This document shows, piece after piece, positions 1 through 10,928 of a DNA stretch of 64,000 nucleotides. Position 1 is the first letter of the stretch; each line of letters begins with the position of its first letter. A program made the translations under genes and the position numbers. The notes beneath the pieces are model-generated. The model saw only the letters and a program-made list of their open reading frames with translations, was not told the origin of the DNA and searched no databases. Source of the stretch: Areca catechu (taxonomy: Eukaryota; Streptophyta; Magnoliopsida; Arecales; Arecaceae); NCBI GenBank assembly GCA_021397845.1, contig CM038043.1:30813501-30877500 (forward strand). The letters are read 5' to 3'.

Positions 1-48
1 TAGAGCATAAACGGACTAAAAAATCTCAGAAAATAAGCCCTAATCTAA

Positions 49-60
49 GCTCTGATACCA
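49..60 (-). other. PBS of a left-edge LTR element
   Basis: On the minus strand this reads TGGTATCAGAGC, the usual plant retrotransposon primer-binding site complementary to the 3' end of initiator Met tRNA. It lies two bases inside the LTR that ends at 63, so the element is minus-oriented and its internal region lies left of the window. Confidence 0.85.
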
Positions 61-62
61 AA

Positions 63-1518
63 TGATGGGGAACTAATATGCATGCAGTTTTTTTTGTATG
101 TTTTATATGTGGGGTTTAGTGATTAATTCCTGAATTTCAGATTAAAATAAGTTATAGGTAATTTTATATGAATTTTAGAAGATCAGCATGCAGATTAGGA
201 CCTGGAAAAGTTAAAAAGAAGGATCGCCGGGGCTGAGAAGCCTCGGTTAGGGCAAGTTCTCCGACAATAAAACTACTAGAGGTAGAGGGGGTGTACCTGA
301 TAACATCTGTGAAGATCGCAGTAAAAGGGTCTCTCGTTCCTCGATGGATGCGGCCTGGAAAATCGAGCTAAAGACCCGCGGATACCCGGCTTTCTGCTCG
401 GTGATCCGATTGAGGCTTGGCTGGAGTCGTTGGATTCGTAGGAACTCGGGGACCTGTAAATGACCTGTCAGGGGTTAGAAAACTCATAAAGGAACAAGAA
501 AACAAAGGAAAAATAGCAAGGAAAGGCTTCTTTTGGAGTGGGCGTCCAGGGATCTGAGATGCTTGTTGGCAGCAGGAAGATGATTGCAGCACTGGGAAGA
601 AAAACTCTCGCAAACCCCTTTATGCACACAGTAGGGTATCACACAACTCAATAGAAGAACTCAAGGTTTTCATTCATCAAAATTCTCCCTTCATACAAGA
701 GGCTAGGGTCCCTTAAATAGACCCTTAACCTTGGGCTCCAAGTAAGGGCACATTAGTCTTTACATGAGAATCCTTTTCCCTCTCAAATCCTAGCTAGAAA
801 ATAAGGAAACATTAGATAGAAAAAATCCCTAAAATTTTTCTTGACTTGGCCAACACTCCAAGGACACCTAGGGGGATGTGTTGGGCTTCTAAGAGCAGCA
901 AGGGGCCGGCCCAAAGGGGCCCGGGTGCATGGGTTTGGGCCTCTAGAAGCTGGGGTGGCCTGGTAGCCAGGTAGCAGGAATATGCCCTGGTATCTTGCTT
1001 CTTAGGGGCTTGGGCTTGGCGCTTGGGCTTGATTTCTTTGGGCTAGGATGCAGATGGACCTCTAAAATCATGGATGCCTTGGTCTATGAATATATTTTGG
1101 CATCTGGAAGGAAATCTAGGCATCTGGAGGGCATCTGCAAGAAATCAGGATTTTCTGAATTTTTCTCCTGGGGTCTTCAAATCTTCAAGCTGGGTTGGAC
1201 TTGGGCTATACTTCCATGTCTTCAATCTAGTTGGACTTGGTCTTCACTTGTATGATATAGTCTTGAGTCTTCAGTATGCTTGGACATGACTCAAAAACTA
1301 AAATTAGCTCAACATGAGCTGACTAGCATTGGACTGAACTAGCTCAACATGAGCTGACAAGTACAAAACTGAAATAACAACTCAAAATACTCAAATAATA
1401 ACTAAAATGGACTCAGATGAGCTAAGCCCTTATTACATATGGACTCATAAATTATTGATCAATTTATAGAGGGTTGAAAAGCCTCTATCTTATTCTGGTG
1501 CCTCCGGTGTCCCCACCA
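63..1518 (-). repeat. 5' LTR of a minus-strand Tekay-type Ty3 element
   Basis: Read on the minus strand it begins TGGTGGGGACACC and ends CCCCATCA, and it matches over its whole length the two LTRs at 48931-50362 and 53758-55191. A TATA-like CTATTTAA lies near 708-716 on the minus strand. The LTR interrupts the gag remnant of Tat1, which starts at 1519. The second LTR and the TSD partner lie outside the window, so complete element and solo LTR cannot be separated except that a PBS follows it, which argues for an element with internal sequence. Short reading frames inside it are not genes. Confidence 0.85.
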
Positions 1519-1960
1519 AAGCTGAAGGGAGATTGGCCCCTAAGAAGCGAATCAAAAAGGCTCCCGAAGTCTGACCTCCCAGTGATGGCAACCGCTTAGC
1601 CCAGCGCCACAGCCCAAAGCCGAAAGACTTACCCAGGTTATTTGAAACCTATGCACCCCTCTTCCTTCCGAGGGAGATGATCCTCCTGGAAATTGAGAAC
1701 GAGACCTTTCTGTAAAAGCCTCGTCTAATGAGGGGCCCCTCTGCATCTAGAAATAGAGACAAATACTACCGGTTCCATCGGGACCATAGACACAACACTA
1801 AAAAGTGCATCCAGCTGAAGGATGCCATTGAAGACCTCATTCGGAGGGGGTACCTGCATAAATATGTCTGACCCCGCAGGGATCGGGCCGAAGCCTCAAC
1901 TGCTAGAGACCTCTAGAGGAAGCAAAGCTTCCCAACCGGAGTCCGACTGGTGGGGATGTC
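1519..1960 (+). pseudogene. gag: Tat1 gag, C-terminal part (broken)
   Basis: This is the nucleocapsid end of a Tat/Retand-lineage Ty3 Gag. The frame around 1752-1870 encodes the family's FHRDHxHNTxxC block followed by an IEDLIRRGYL motif, the Cys/His patch these elements carry before the protease. The upstream part is lost because the LTR ending at 1518 cuts into it. Several stop codons and at least one frameshift break it, so no product is expected. The same block recurs in Tat2 (about 15130-15240) and Tat3 (about 55770-55870), which supports the assignment. Confidence 0.75.
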
Positions 1961-2084
1961 GGCATGCTGCATCGTCGGTCCGATTGGAGATATGAAGAGG
2001 GTCAGGACATTGTCAAGAGGTCAAGAGGCTCCAATGTGATCAGCTTCTCTAACGAAGACCTCTTGGAATCCCATATTTCTAGGA

Positions 2085-2670
2085 ATGACCCTGTAGTTGT
2101 GTCAGCAATGATTGCCAACTGTGATGTAAGGTAAATTCGTATTAATAATGGAAGCTCCACGGAGGTATTATTGTCAGCTTTTGTCAGGATGAATCTATCC
2201 AGATCAGGACTACAAGAATCCCCCATGCCGTTGACTGGCTTCGGGGGAAACTCCGTCGGAGTTGAAGGAGAGATAACTCTATCTGTGACCATCAGGATGG
2301 AACCTTACCAAAAGACTCTCCCCATCAACTTTGTGGTCGTACGTATGACCTCTGCTTACAATGCCATTTTGGGCCGACCGGCCCTCAACAAGTTTCGGGC
2401 CATCATCTCTACCTACCATCTGCTGGCGAAGTTTCTGACTTGGAACGGGGTCGGAGTTATGAGGGGAGATTGTAGGATGGCCAGGCAATTCCTAACTATC
2501 CAAGACAGGCAGTCGGAGGGCCATTCCACTCTAGAACAACTTGACCCCAGGGCCGAAGCCGATGGCCATGGTCAACCAAGCGAAAGGATTTTGTTTGTCC
2601 CTCTTCGGGAAGATGACCCCACCAGAGTCCTCCAAATCGTAAGCACTCCAGTGAGGAGGTCAAGTTGGAG
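2085..2670 (+). pseudogene. pol: Tat1 aspartic protease domain (broken)
   Basis: This domain cleaves the Gag-Pol polyprotein during particle maturation. The frame shows the Tat protease order: an INNGSS active-site block at about 2130-2155, then TGFGGNSVGVEGEI and a SAYNAILGRPALN motif near 2350-2390. The family active site reads D-N/S-G-S-S; here the catalytic Asp is Asn. A TAA stop lies just upstream of the motif. The protein then runs open to about 2672. Loss of the catalytic Asp means this copy could not work even without the stop. Confidence 0.75.
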
Positions 2671-3560
2671 CTGATCAACTTCCTAAGGAATAACGTTGAC
2701 GTCTTTGCTTGGTCGGCATTGGATATGCCAGGCATTCCGTCAGATGTCATCACTCATCAGCTTAAAGTAGATCCGACCTACAGGCCTGTCCGATAGAAAA
2801 GGAGGAGCTTCGCTCCCAAAAGATAAAGGGCTATTGATGAGGAGGTCAAGAAGTTCTTTGATGCCGGCTTCATCAGGGAGGCCCATTACCCTGACTGGCT
2901 GGCAAATGTTGTAATGGTGAAGAAGGCTAATGGAAAGTAGAGGATATGCATGGATTACACCAACCTCGACAAGGCTTGTCCAAAGGATAGCTTTCCTCTG
3001 CCAAAGATTGACCAACTAGTGGATGCCATAGCCGGCCATCAGCTTTTAAGCTTCATGGACACTTTCTCCGGCTACAACAAGATTAGGATGCATCCGGAGG
3101 ACGAAGAGAAGATGGCCTTTATCATTGACAAAGGACTATACTGCTATAAGATGATGCCCTTTAGCTTGAAGAATGCTGGTGCCACTTTCCAAAGGCTGAT
3201 CAACCGGGTCTTCGAAGGGTAGCTCAAAAGAAACATGGAGGCGTATGTGGATGATATGATAGTCAAGAGCCTCCACAAGGCCGACCACATCAAAGACTTG
3301 CAGGAGTCTTTTGATGCATTGAGACGTCATCAAATGAAGCTGAATCCTGCCAAATGCACTTTTGGGGTGACTTTTGGAAAGTTCCTCGGCTTCTTGGTCA
3401 CTCAAAGAGGAATTGAAGTCAACCCCGACAAGATCAGAGCTGTTATCGAGATGGGACATTCGACCAATAAGAAACAAGTGTAAGAGCTTATAGGCCGAAT
3501 ACCCTCTCTCAGCAGTTTCATCTCTCGGTCGGCTGAGAAGTCCCTTCCTTTCTTCAAGAC
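2671..3560 (+). pseudogene. pol: Tat1 reverse transcriptase (broken)
   Basis: RT copies element RNA into DNA. The reading frame from the FAWS block (about 2700) runs through FIREAHYPDWLANVVMVKK, the DYTNLDKACPKDSFPLP block (2950-3003), the SFMDTFSGYN block and the catalytic YVDD (about 3244-3255). The first catalytic Asp and both YVDD Asp residues are present. Stops lie near 2798, 2823, 2938, 3220 and 3481; in each case the family residue (Gln or Trp) gives the observed stop by one C-to-T or G-to-A change. It is therefore an old copy eroded mostly by point transitions rather than by rearrangement. Confidence 0.85.
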
Positions 3561-4478
3561 CTTATGGTGGTCGGACCGTTCCCATTAGACCGACAAGTGT
3601 CGGTCGGCTTTTGGAGCTTTGAAAGATTATCTAAAGAACTCTCCATTGTTGGCCAAGCCGACAAAGGGAGAGGCATTATACTTGTACCTATCAGCGTCGG
3701 ACAAGGTGGTGAGCTCCGTCCTCATTCGAGTGGGAGAAGGTGGTAAATAGAGACTTGTTTACTACATCAGTAAAGTTCTCCATGATGCTGAAACGAGGTA
3801 CCCTAAGATGTAGAAGCTAGTATATTCCCTGGTCATAGCAGTCAAGCAACTCCGACCTTACTTCCAGGCGCATTCGATCGTCAAGCTATCCGACCAACCC
3901 CTTAAGGCGATCCTTCGGAGTCCAGACACTTCGGCCGGCTCACCAAGTGGGCTGTCAAACTTGGTGAGTTTGACATATCTTTCCAACCCCGATCGGCCAT
4001 GAAAGCCCAGGTAATTGCTGACTTCATTGTAGAGTGCACCTGGAAGCCGGAAGTGCCCTCACAAATAGTGGGCACACCCGAAGCTGACACCATTGGAGAA
4101 GCAGAGCCCGCTTGGACCCTCCATGTGGATGGAGCATCCAACCATGCAGGCTGCGAGGCCGGCCTAATCCTAGCCGACCCTAATGGAGAAAGCTTGGAGT
4201 ATGCTTTACACTTCTCGTTTCAGGTGTCCAACAAACAAGCAGAATATAAGGCCCTTCTTGCAGGACTGAGAATAGCCAATGAGTTGGGTATCAACCGAAT
4301 CAGGGCCTTCTCCAACTCTCAGCTGGTGGTAAATCAGGTGAAGGGCAAGTTCGAGGTGAGAGATCCGATCCGGGCAAAGTACTTGAGCAAGGTACAAAGC
4401 CTAGTATCTCAACTTAAATTCTTTGAAATTCTTCATATACCTCGATTGCAGAACTCCCGAATGGATGCTTTGTCATGA
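3561..4478 (+). pseudogene. pol: Tat1 RNase H plus second (archaeal-type) RNase H, broken
   Basis: Two RNase H domains follow each other, the hallmark of the Tat lineage. The retroviral-type domain (about 3630-3950) shows LYLYLSAS and YYISKVLHDAETRYP, with stops in GGK-stop-R and KM-stop-K. After a frameshift near 3930, the second domain (about 4100-4478) is open: WTLHVDGASN, KQAEYKALLAGL, NSQLVVNQVKG and RMDALS. The first Asp and the Glu are kept, but the third acidic position, normally in a SDSQ-type motif, reads FSNSQ here. The domain normally removes RNA from RNA:DNA hybrids; this one is predicted dead. Confidence 0.8.
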
Positions 4479-5822
4479 TTGGCTATGGCCATCACCAATA
4501 CCTCCGACCGAACCTTTGTGAAGTATCTGCAGTGCCCAAGCATTACTGTAGAGCCGACCGAGGTCCACCAAGTTGAACAAGAAACTTCTTGGATGGAACC
4601 GATTCTTGCATTCCTTGTCAAAGGAACTCTGTCGGAAGATCCGACCGAAGCCAAGCATGTACGCTGGACGGCTTCGAAGTATGTCGTCCTCGACGGCACT
4701 CTCTACAAAAGGTCATTCTCACAACCGTTGCTAAAGTGCTTGGGGCTGACAGACATTGACTATGCACTTAGAGAGGTGCACGAAGGCATCTGCAGTGACC
4801 ACCTGGGAGGAAGATCCCTGGCTTACAAAATTATTCGACAAGGATATTACTGGCCCACGATTCAGAAGGATGCGTCAGACTTCGTCAGAAAGTGCGATGC
4901 GTGTCAAAGGTATTCCAATATTTAAAGGAGGCCTGCCAATCAGCTGACCCCACTCACGGTACCTTGGCCATTCATGCAGTGGGGGATGGACATCCTGGGA
5001 CCTTTCCCACCGACATCCGGCCAGCAAAAATTCTTGATTGTGGCCATAGATTACTTCACTAAGTGGGTGGAGGCCAAACCACTGGCACAGATTACAGAAG
5101 CCAAAGCAGAGAGCTTTGTCTAGAACTGCATTATCTTCCGATTTGGCATTCCACAGACAATCATCACCGATAATGTAAGGCAATTCGACAATCCCAAATT
5201 CCAAAATTTCTGCCAGCAATATCACATCTCCCATCGACTTACATCAGTCGGCCATCCACAGTCCAACGAAGAAGCCAAAGTCACTAATCTGACAATCCTA
5301 CATGGACTGAAGACCAAACTGAATGATGCCAAAGGGCTTTAGGTAGAAGAACTTCACTCAATGCTCTGGGCCTATCGGACAATCGCCCGAACGGTGACTG
5401 GGGAGACTCCATTCAACATGACCTACGAAACTGAAGCTGTCATCCCTATAGAAGTGTCCTTGCAGTCCCTGCGAATTGATCACTTTGCTGAACTGACCAA
5501 CTCAGAGCAACGAAGGGCTGACCTAGATCTGCTCGAAGAGACCAGGCTCTAGGAAGGTTTGAAGATGGCGACTTATCATTAGAAGATGGCCAGATACTAC
5601 AACTCTCGAGTGAAGGCTCGAACTTTCCGGGTCAGAGATCTAGTCTTGCGAAGGGCAGAAATATCAAGACCGATCGAGCAAGGAAAACTCTTCCCTAATT
5701 AGGAAGGCCCTTATCGAGTCATGGAAGTAATTCGAGCCGAAACCTATCGACTCGAGCATTTGGATGGATGGCAAGTGGCACGTCCGTGGAATGTAGACAA
5801 CCTTCACAAGTATTATCAATAA
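4479..5822 (+). pseudogene. pol: Tat1 integrase (broken)
   Basis: Integrase joins element DNA to the target. The zinc-binding HHCC block is visible (HEGICSDHLGG, then CDACQR, about 4770-4910), followed by the core with WGMDILGPFP (first Asp) and ITDN (second Asp). The third acidic position lies in a block usually ending GQAEVTN; here it reads EEAKVTN, so the catalytic Glu is Lys. A C-terminal EGPYRVMEV block and the end LHKYYQ at about 5820 close the polyprotein. Six or more stops occur, nearly all TAG or TAA at expected Gln or Trp codons. Confidence 0.85.
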
Positions 5823-5851
5823 AGGCCACAACTTCTCTTATGAAGCACTCC

Positions 5852-6188
5852 CGAAAGTTCGACTTCAGTCGATAGAGGCTCTAGTGCAGCCCACTTTTGA
5901 AAGTCCAACTCCGGTCGGTAGAGGCTCTAGGGCAGCCCACTTCCAAAAGTCCGACTCTGATCGATAGAGGCCTAGGGCAGCCCACTTCTGAAGGTCCGAC
6001 TCCGGTCGGTAGAGGCTCTAGGGTAGTCCACTTTCGAAAGCCCGACTTCGGTCGGCACAGCCCACTTCTGAAAGCCTGACTTTGGTTGGCAGAGGTTCTG
6101 GGGCAGCCCACTTCCGAAAGTCTGACTCCTGTCGGTAGAGGCTCTAGGGCAGCCCATTCCCGAAAATCCGACCCTGATCGACAACAGC
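5852..6188 (+). repeat. 46-bp tandem repeat array in the Tat1 3' region
   Basis: About seven head-to-tail units start at 5852, 5898, 5944, 5989, 6035, 6069, 6115 and (partial) 6161. The unit is 46 bp and runs from CGAAAGTCCGACT to CAGCCCACTTC; one copy (6035-6068) has a 12-bp internal deletion and one is 45 bp. The array begins 30 bp after the integrase stop, so it is part of the 3' untranslated region of Tat1, where Tat elements often carry arrays. Confidence 0.9.
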
Positions 6189-6213
6189 TTCAAAACAATC
6201 CACATGGAGGTTT

Positions 6214-6683
6214 GGTCTCAAGTTCGGATGAGCTGACAGACCAATACTTAGAAAAATTCCTAAGTGTTTAGGTTCGGACCGAGCTACTGTCCAGCAGCTA
6301 CTTCAGAGGTCTCGAGTTCGGACGAGCCGACAGACCAATATTTAGAAAAACTTCTAAGTATCTAGGTTCGGACAAAGCTGCTATCCAGCAGTTACTTCAG
6401 AGACTTCGAGTTCAGACGAGCCGACGGACCAACACTTAGAAAAACTTCTAAGTGTCTGGGTTCGGACTGAGCTACTGTCCAGCAACTACTTCAGAGATTT
6501 CGAGTTCGGACGAGCCGACGGACCAACACTTAGAAAAATTCCTAAGTGTCTAGGTTCAGACTGAGCTACTGTCCAGCAGTTACTTCAAAGGTCTCGAGTT
6601 CGGACGAGCCGTCGGACCAACACTTAGAAAATCTTCTAAGTATCTGGGTTCGGACTGAGTTACTGTCCAGCAGCTACTCTGAA
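6214..6683 (+). repeat. Five perfect-length 94-bp tandem repeats
   Basis: Units 6214-6307, 6308-6401, 6402-6495, 6496-6589 and 6590-6683 are each exactly 94 bp and differ by scattered substitutions only. Each unit contains an inverted repeat, ACTTAGAA and TTCTAAGT separated by a 4-nt A-rich loop (the second arm varies as TTCCTAAGT in some units). The array follows the 46-bp array and precedes the antisense gene. Confidence 0.95.
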
Positions 6684-6987
6684 GAGCTTACGGTCCTATC
6701 AAGCCGACCGTTAACACTTAAAAATATTTTGGAAGAAAGAACTTCGATCAATCCAACTGACCCTCACGCACAAAGACATACACAAGAGATATGGCAAAAA
6801 GTTCTTCTATTATATTATGAAAGGAGCTTTTTACAAAAAATGTCGGACCTTTACAAACATCTTATGTCTGACCCACTGGAGATATAGATATGGCTTCGAC
6901 TTCGGCCCCCTTGGCCTCCCCCGGAGCTTCGACTGGGATGATCGCCGCTTCCACATCGGCTTCGGCCTAGGCATCTGCTCCGGCCTC
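6684..6987. other. Spacer between array and antisense gene
   Basis: No gene seen. A decayed partial repeat tail is followed by unique sequence; on the minus strand a weak continuation of the coiled-coil frame of the antisense gene (to about 6831) is possible after its stop. Confidence 0.5.
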
Positions 6988-9027
6988 CTATATGCCAGCT
7001 TCAGCCAGGGGTTTGACACCTCCGTTAGTCAGATCTGCCTCCTCATCCGTGCCTTCCTCTTCTACTTGTTTCGGTAGCTGTAGGAAGGTGAGGTCAAGCT
7101 CCGGAAATGCATCACTTACCTTCGCTAGGCACTCTTCGTACCCATAGTTGAAGCTGACCGTGCCGGCCTTATTCATCACCTCTGTGAATTCATCGGAGGC
7201 CTTATACTTCTTCACGGCCACTTCAACCACCATCTCCATCAGCTCTTGGGTTTTCTTCAGCAAATCCTTGTATCTCTCCGCCTCTGCCTGGTGGCCCCTT
7301 GAGCACCTTTCGGACTCGACTAGGTGTCCCTCCTCTTTGGTCAACCGGCGGGCTAGAGATTTTAACCTCTGCTTCTTCCTTTTCAGATTGGTCTCCCGGT
7401 TAGCCAGCCACCCTTGCAGGTCTTCTGCCTGCTCCTTAAGGGTCTCTACCACTGCCCGATAGGCAGACAACCCTTCTTCGATGGCCTTCCGTGCCGCCTC
7501 TGCCACGACCCTGTCCACCTCTATCTTGATTTAGCCACCTCTATCTCTTCGACCGTCTTGGCCGAGCGCTCTTTCAAGAATAGCAACTTGTCTAGGGCGT
7601 CGTCCATTAGCAAGACGTCTCGGAGGAGCTGCCAACAACAAGACAATGTTAGTGATTTATAGATAATAAAACGAAGGCCGAGGGCTCAGATACGGGTGAC
7701 TTTCCCCCATCATGTGATGAAAGGAACTCCTGGTGGCCTCGTTTATCCCAATCGACATCTGTAACGGCCCTTTTGAGCAGGTCTTTGACCCGCTCGGCAT
7801 CATGTATGGCGTACCATTTCTAACGCTCCTCATCACTGACTTCGCCGGCCTCCCCCCTATCAGCTGCCTGTCCTTCGGCCACTTGTTCCCCTCCGGCTAT
7901 CGAGGAAATCTCCTCGATCAGCTCGATGAGCAGAGAGGTTGGGTCTGTCTCTGCTTCGGTCGGTAGTGATTGGTCTTCTCCTGTCCGGGTGGCTGACTGC
8001 CCGACTGAGGATGAACGCTCCGGTACCCTCGCCACTTGGTGAGCCGACAACGGTACGTGGTCGTCATACTCTGCGAAAACGATAGTGGTGGACGGCTCCT
8101 CCGTCTATTGCTTCTTTGGCCTTTCGAACGTTGGCTCTTCCGTCCGTTGCCTTTTCGGCCTTCCGGATGTCGGCTCAGTAATACAGATAGCCCTTCTCTA
8201 TGCCGCTCATGTTGAAATGGTCAACCGGTCGGGTCTCATCCTTCCACCTGCCATCAAACAAAATCAGAGTCAGTAGCAAACAAACAGAGCTGACGGCGAA
8301 GGATAGAAGACCTATGACAAATGGCTGCTACCCTACCTAAGATTTGCTACTGGCTGATCCCAGCCAAGTGGAGGTTCTCCTTTCGAAGCAAGTCATGTAC
8401 AAACGTTAGGTCGTCTTCATCCAATTTGTTGAAGTCAGCCTCGTCGGCCCTTAACACTCTCCTCCCATCTATTGCTTTTGGTCTGGGCTCTCTCCATGCC
8501 AACTCAAAACCCCAGGGCTCCAAACTATCTACAAAGAAGTATCGGGACTTCCATCCGTGGATGGCCGATGGAAGCCCCCCTAATATTCTCCGACCAGGGC
8601 AGGGACTGAACATCCACCACTCTTGGCTTCGGAAGTCCCTTTTTAGAAGAAAGAAATTAGAGAAAAGAGACAGTCTTGGATCAACTCCGGTCCTCTGACA
8701 GAGGACCATGAAACCGCAGATCGCTCGAATGCTGTTTGGGGTCAGCTGCGTTGAGGACACCCTATAGCTATTGAAAATTTGTACAAAGAGGTTATGAAGA
8801 GGGAACCGAAGGCCAGCCTTAAGGTGGTCTTCGTATAGAGGAAGGGCTCCTAGGTTAAAAGGGCCATTCACCCTTCCCTCCCGGTTGGGAATAGTCAGAT
8901 GCAGTGTCGAAGGTATGTTATATACAATCCTAAGGTTCTCTATCCTTTCTCGGGTCATGCTCGATGGGATGTCGTGTGGACCTGGTTCCCTATTCCTGTG
9001 GGCGGAGCTCCGACTACCGGAAGCCAT
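6988..9027 (-). pseudogene. Antisense gene of Tat1: gypsy-type 'Transposase_28'-like domain plus coiled coil
   Basis: This lies on the strand opposite to gag-pol, between integrase and 3' LTR. Exon 1 (9027 to about 8351) starts at ATG and encodes 226 aa with FRFPLHNLFVQIFN-like and ICGFMVLCQRTGVDPRLSLF blocks, which I recognise as the plant 'putative gypsy type transposon' domain. A putative intron follows (donor GT at 8350-8349, acceptor AG at 8249-8248) and joins in frame to WKDETRPVDHFNMSGIEKGY. Exon 2 (8247 to about 7700) is acidic; exon 3 (7628-6988, after a TTGTTGTTGGCAG acceptor) is a long charged coiled coil. Stops and frameshifts break exons 2 and 3. Tat-lineage elements are known to carry antisense ORFs; function is unknown. 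Confidence 0.7.
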
Positions 9028-9170
9028 TCTAGTGGAAGTGGAGAAAGAAGGACGGAGGAACTAACCTGGCGATGGGATTCCTAAAGGGAGGCGAAAGTGG
9101 CAGAATGAGAAAGCCCTATCTCCCTAGAGGCAAGTGCAGCAGAAGATCCCCTCCGGGCCTCCACCCCCTC

Positions 9171-9180
9171 CTTTTATAGC
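9171..9180 (-). promoter_or_regulatory. TATA box for the antisense gene
   Basis: On the minus strand this reads GCTATAAAAG followed by a G-rich stretch, a canonical plant TATA box 145 bases upstream of the ATG at 9027. A start site about 30 bases downstream would leave a leader of roughly 110 nt. It indicates that the antisense gene has its own promoter and does not rely on an LTR. Confidence 0.6.
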
Positions 9181-9624
9181 CACGGAGGGGCTGCATCCCA
9201 GCGCCCCTCGAGCACCGCGATCCATCGTCATACAACGTGACTTCCCGATCCAACGGGTAAGCCGATGGGATGCGCCGGATCGTGCCCAATCGCGATCCAC
9301 GTGATCACCAAGCCAGCAGTGGATGAGCCACTCTAGACATTGTGCCCACCGCTCAGATTTCGCCACATCGCCCACGTCATGTTAGGAACCCGACGGAAGG
9401 GTGTTTCAGGCTGGCAGCCCATTATTACGCCTTACCCGCATTAACTACCCCTGCCACCACTTCCAATGCAGTGCTGACACTTGTCTGGGGGAAGAATTCT
9501 AGAGTGGAAGATGACCGGTCACGGTACACCGGATCATATTTGCAATCATCTCAAAGATCTATGCATTGAATGCCAAATAATGCTGTCGTCCTTCAAAGCT
9601 GCAGAATCGCTCGAAGGCCAACAG

Positions 9625-9836
9625 CAAGGGGGCAACTGTTATACCCAACCAGCTCAACACCAAACTGGACCGCCGTATCCACTGGGGTCCGACCGGATCG
9701 CTCTCGCGGACATCCGAGTGATCCTCTGCAGTTGAAGCTCCGACGGACTCTCTCCTTCGAAGGTCCGGCCAACCCACCGAAGTAGAGGTCCAAGCAACCC
9801 ACTTCTGCTGAGATCCGGCCAGCCTCCCCTGCTGAA
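9625..9836 (+). repeat. Polypurine tract and truncated 3' LTR of Tat1
   Basis: A purine tract (AAGGGGGCAA) ends just before TGTTATACCC at 9637, a typical Tat LTR start. About 200 bp of GC-rich LTR sequence follow, then the composition changes abruptly at about 9836 to AT-rich DNA, so the rest of the LTR is missing. No 5' LTR of this element is in the window for comparison, so the start is inferred from the PPT-TG arrangement. Confidence 0.6.
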
Positions 9837-10928
9837 AGTATATAATATTTACAAAAATTTCTAAACTTGGAGTGAAACTAAATCTTGATGCATCAGTTTT
9901 AATAATCTTTGTCCTTAGATGTATTTTAAGCTCCAAAATCTTTTGTACCATGTGTGTATACTCATTGTTGTTTTGCCCATATGCTATGAGTTTACGAAAT
10001 AGGATTTATAATCTCTGTTGCCAGCTTGATCCTATAAAAAAATAAACAATAAAAAAAAATTTTCAACCTACTCAACTCAAATATCTCAAAATTATAAATA
10101 AATAAAATAAATTTTAAAAGAAGGGCACTTAGTTATTTACTTTTGTTAAATAAATATCGTCAAAATTAATATACAAGACATCTTTTTTATTTATCCTTTT
10201 GAATCTAGGGTGGATTCCTTTTAAATAGCTAAGAAGAGTGATTAATAGAAAATAGTGTCGAGCCACTTTTACTTTCATCTTCCCACAATATGCATAAAAT
10301 TATGATACAAGCCCTAATAGCGAAGTCCGCTATTTTTGTAGTTATATTTTTCTCTAGCAAGGACCAAATTTTAAAACAAAAAAAATATTGTAAAAAAAAT
10401 TATATTTCAATAAAAGTTAATCTTGACAGTTATACCAATGTTGTCTCTTATTGAATTGCTAAATTTCTTCCTCGTTAGAAGCTATGGCTTATCAAAGTTT
10501 TGGTTTGGAATTGAGTTCTAGATGTGATGGATGTTGCTCTCAAATCCTATTTTAATCTATTAAAAGTGGCCAGATGGGTATATGATAGGTTTGATGACCT
10601 ATTTGGATCATGTATCATCGTAACTAAAGAGCCTGCAGCATATATAGACTATGGTTGCAATCTTTCAAGACAAACCCTGTAGATAAAGGATTGGTAGATG
10701 AGCTATGGACGATTGCCTCCGCCAAGTGTGAAGGTGGGATAAAATTGCTGGAACAATCTGTAGTCAATTTTACCGGGCTTAAGTGTTCCTAACCCTTTCA
10801 AGTTGAAACAAAACATTTGTTTTTTCAAATATTTAGAGCAGAATAATGATTCAAAATAATAATGCAACATAATAATCGAGATTTAATATAATGAATATTG
10901 AGTTTTAAAGGGCTTCCATTTATATGCA
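9837..10928. other. AT-rich DNA without recognisable gene
   Basis: AT-rich, many short homopolymers, no reading frame of note on either strand and no LTR, PBS or protein motif that I recognise. It could be unique intergenic DNA or a very old element remnant. Confidence 0.6.

Noticed and set aside
6214..6683. Regular repeats as a CRISPR-like array
   Set aside because: Units are contiguous 94-bp tandem repeats without spacers, in a plant retrotransposon.
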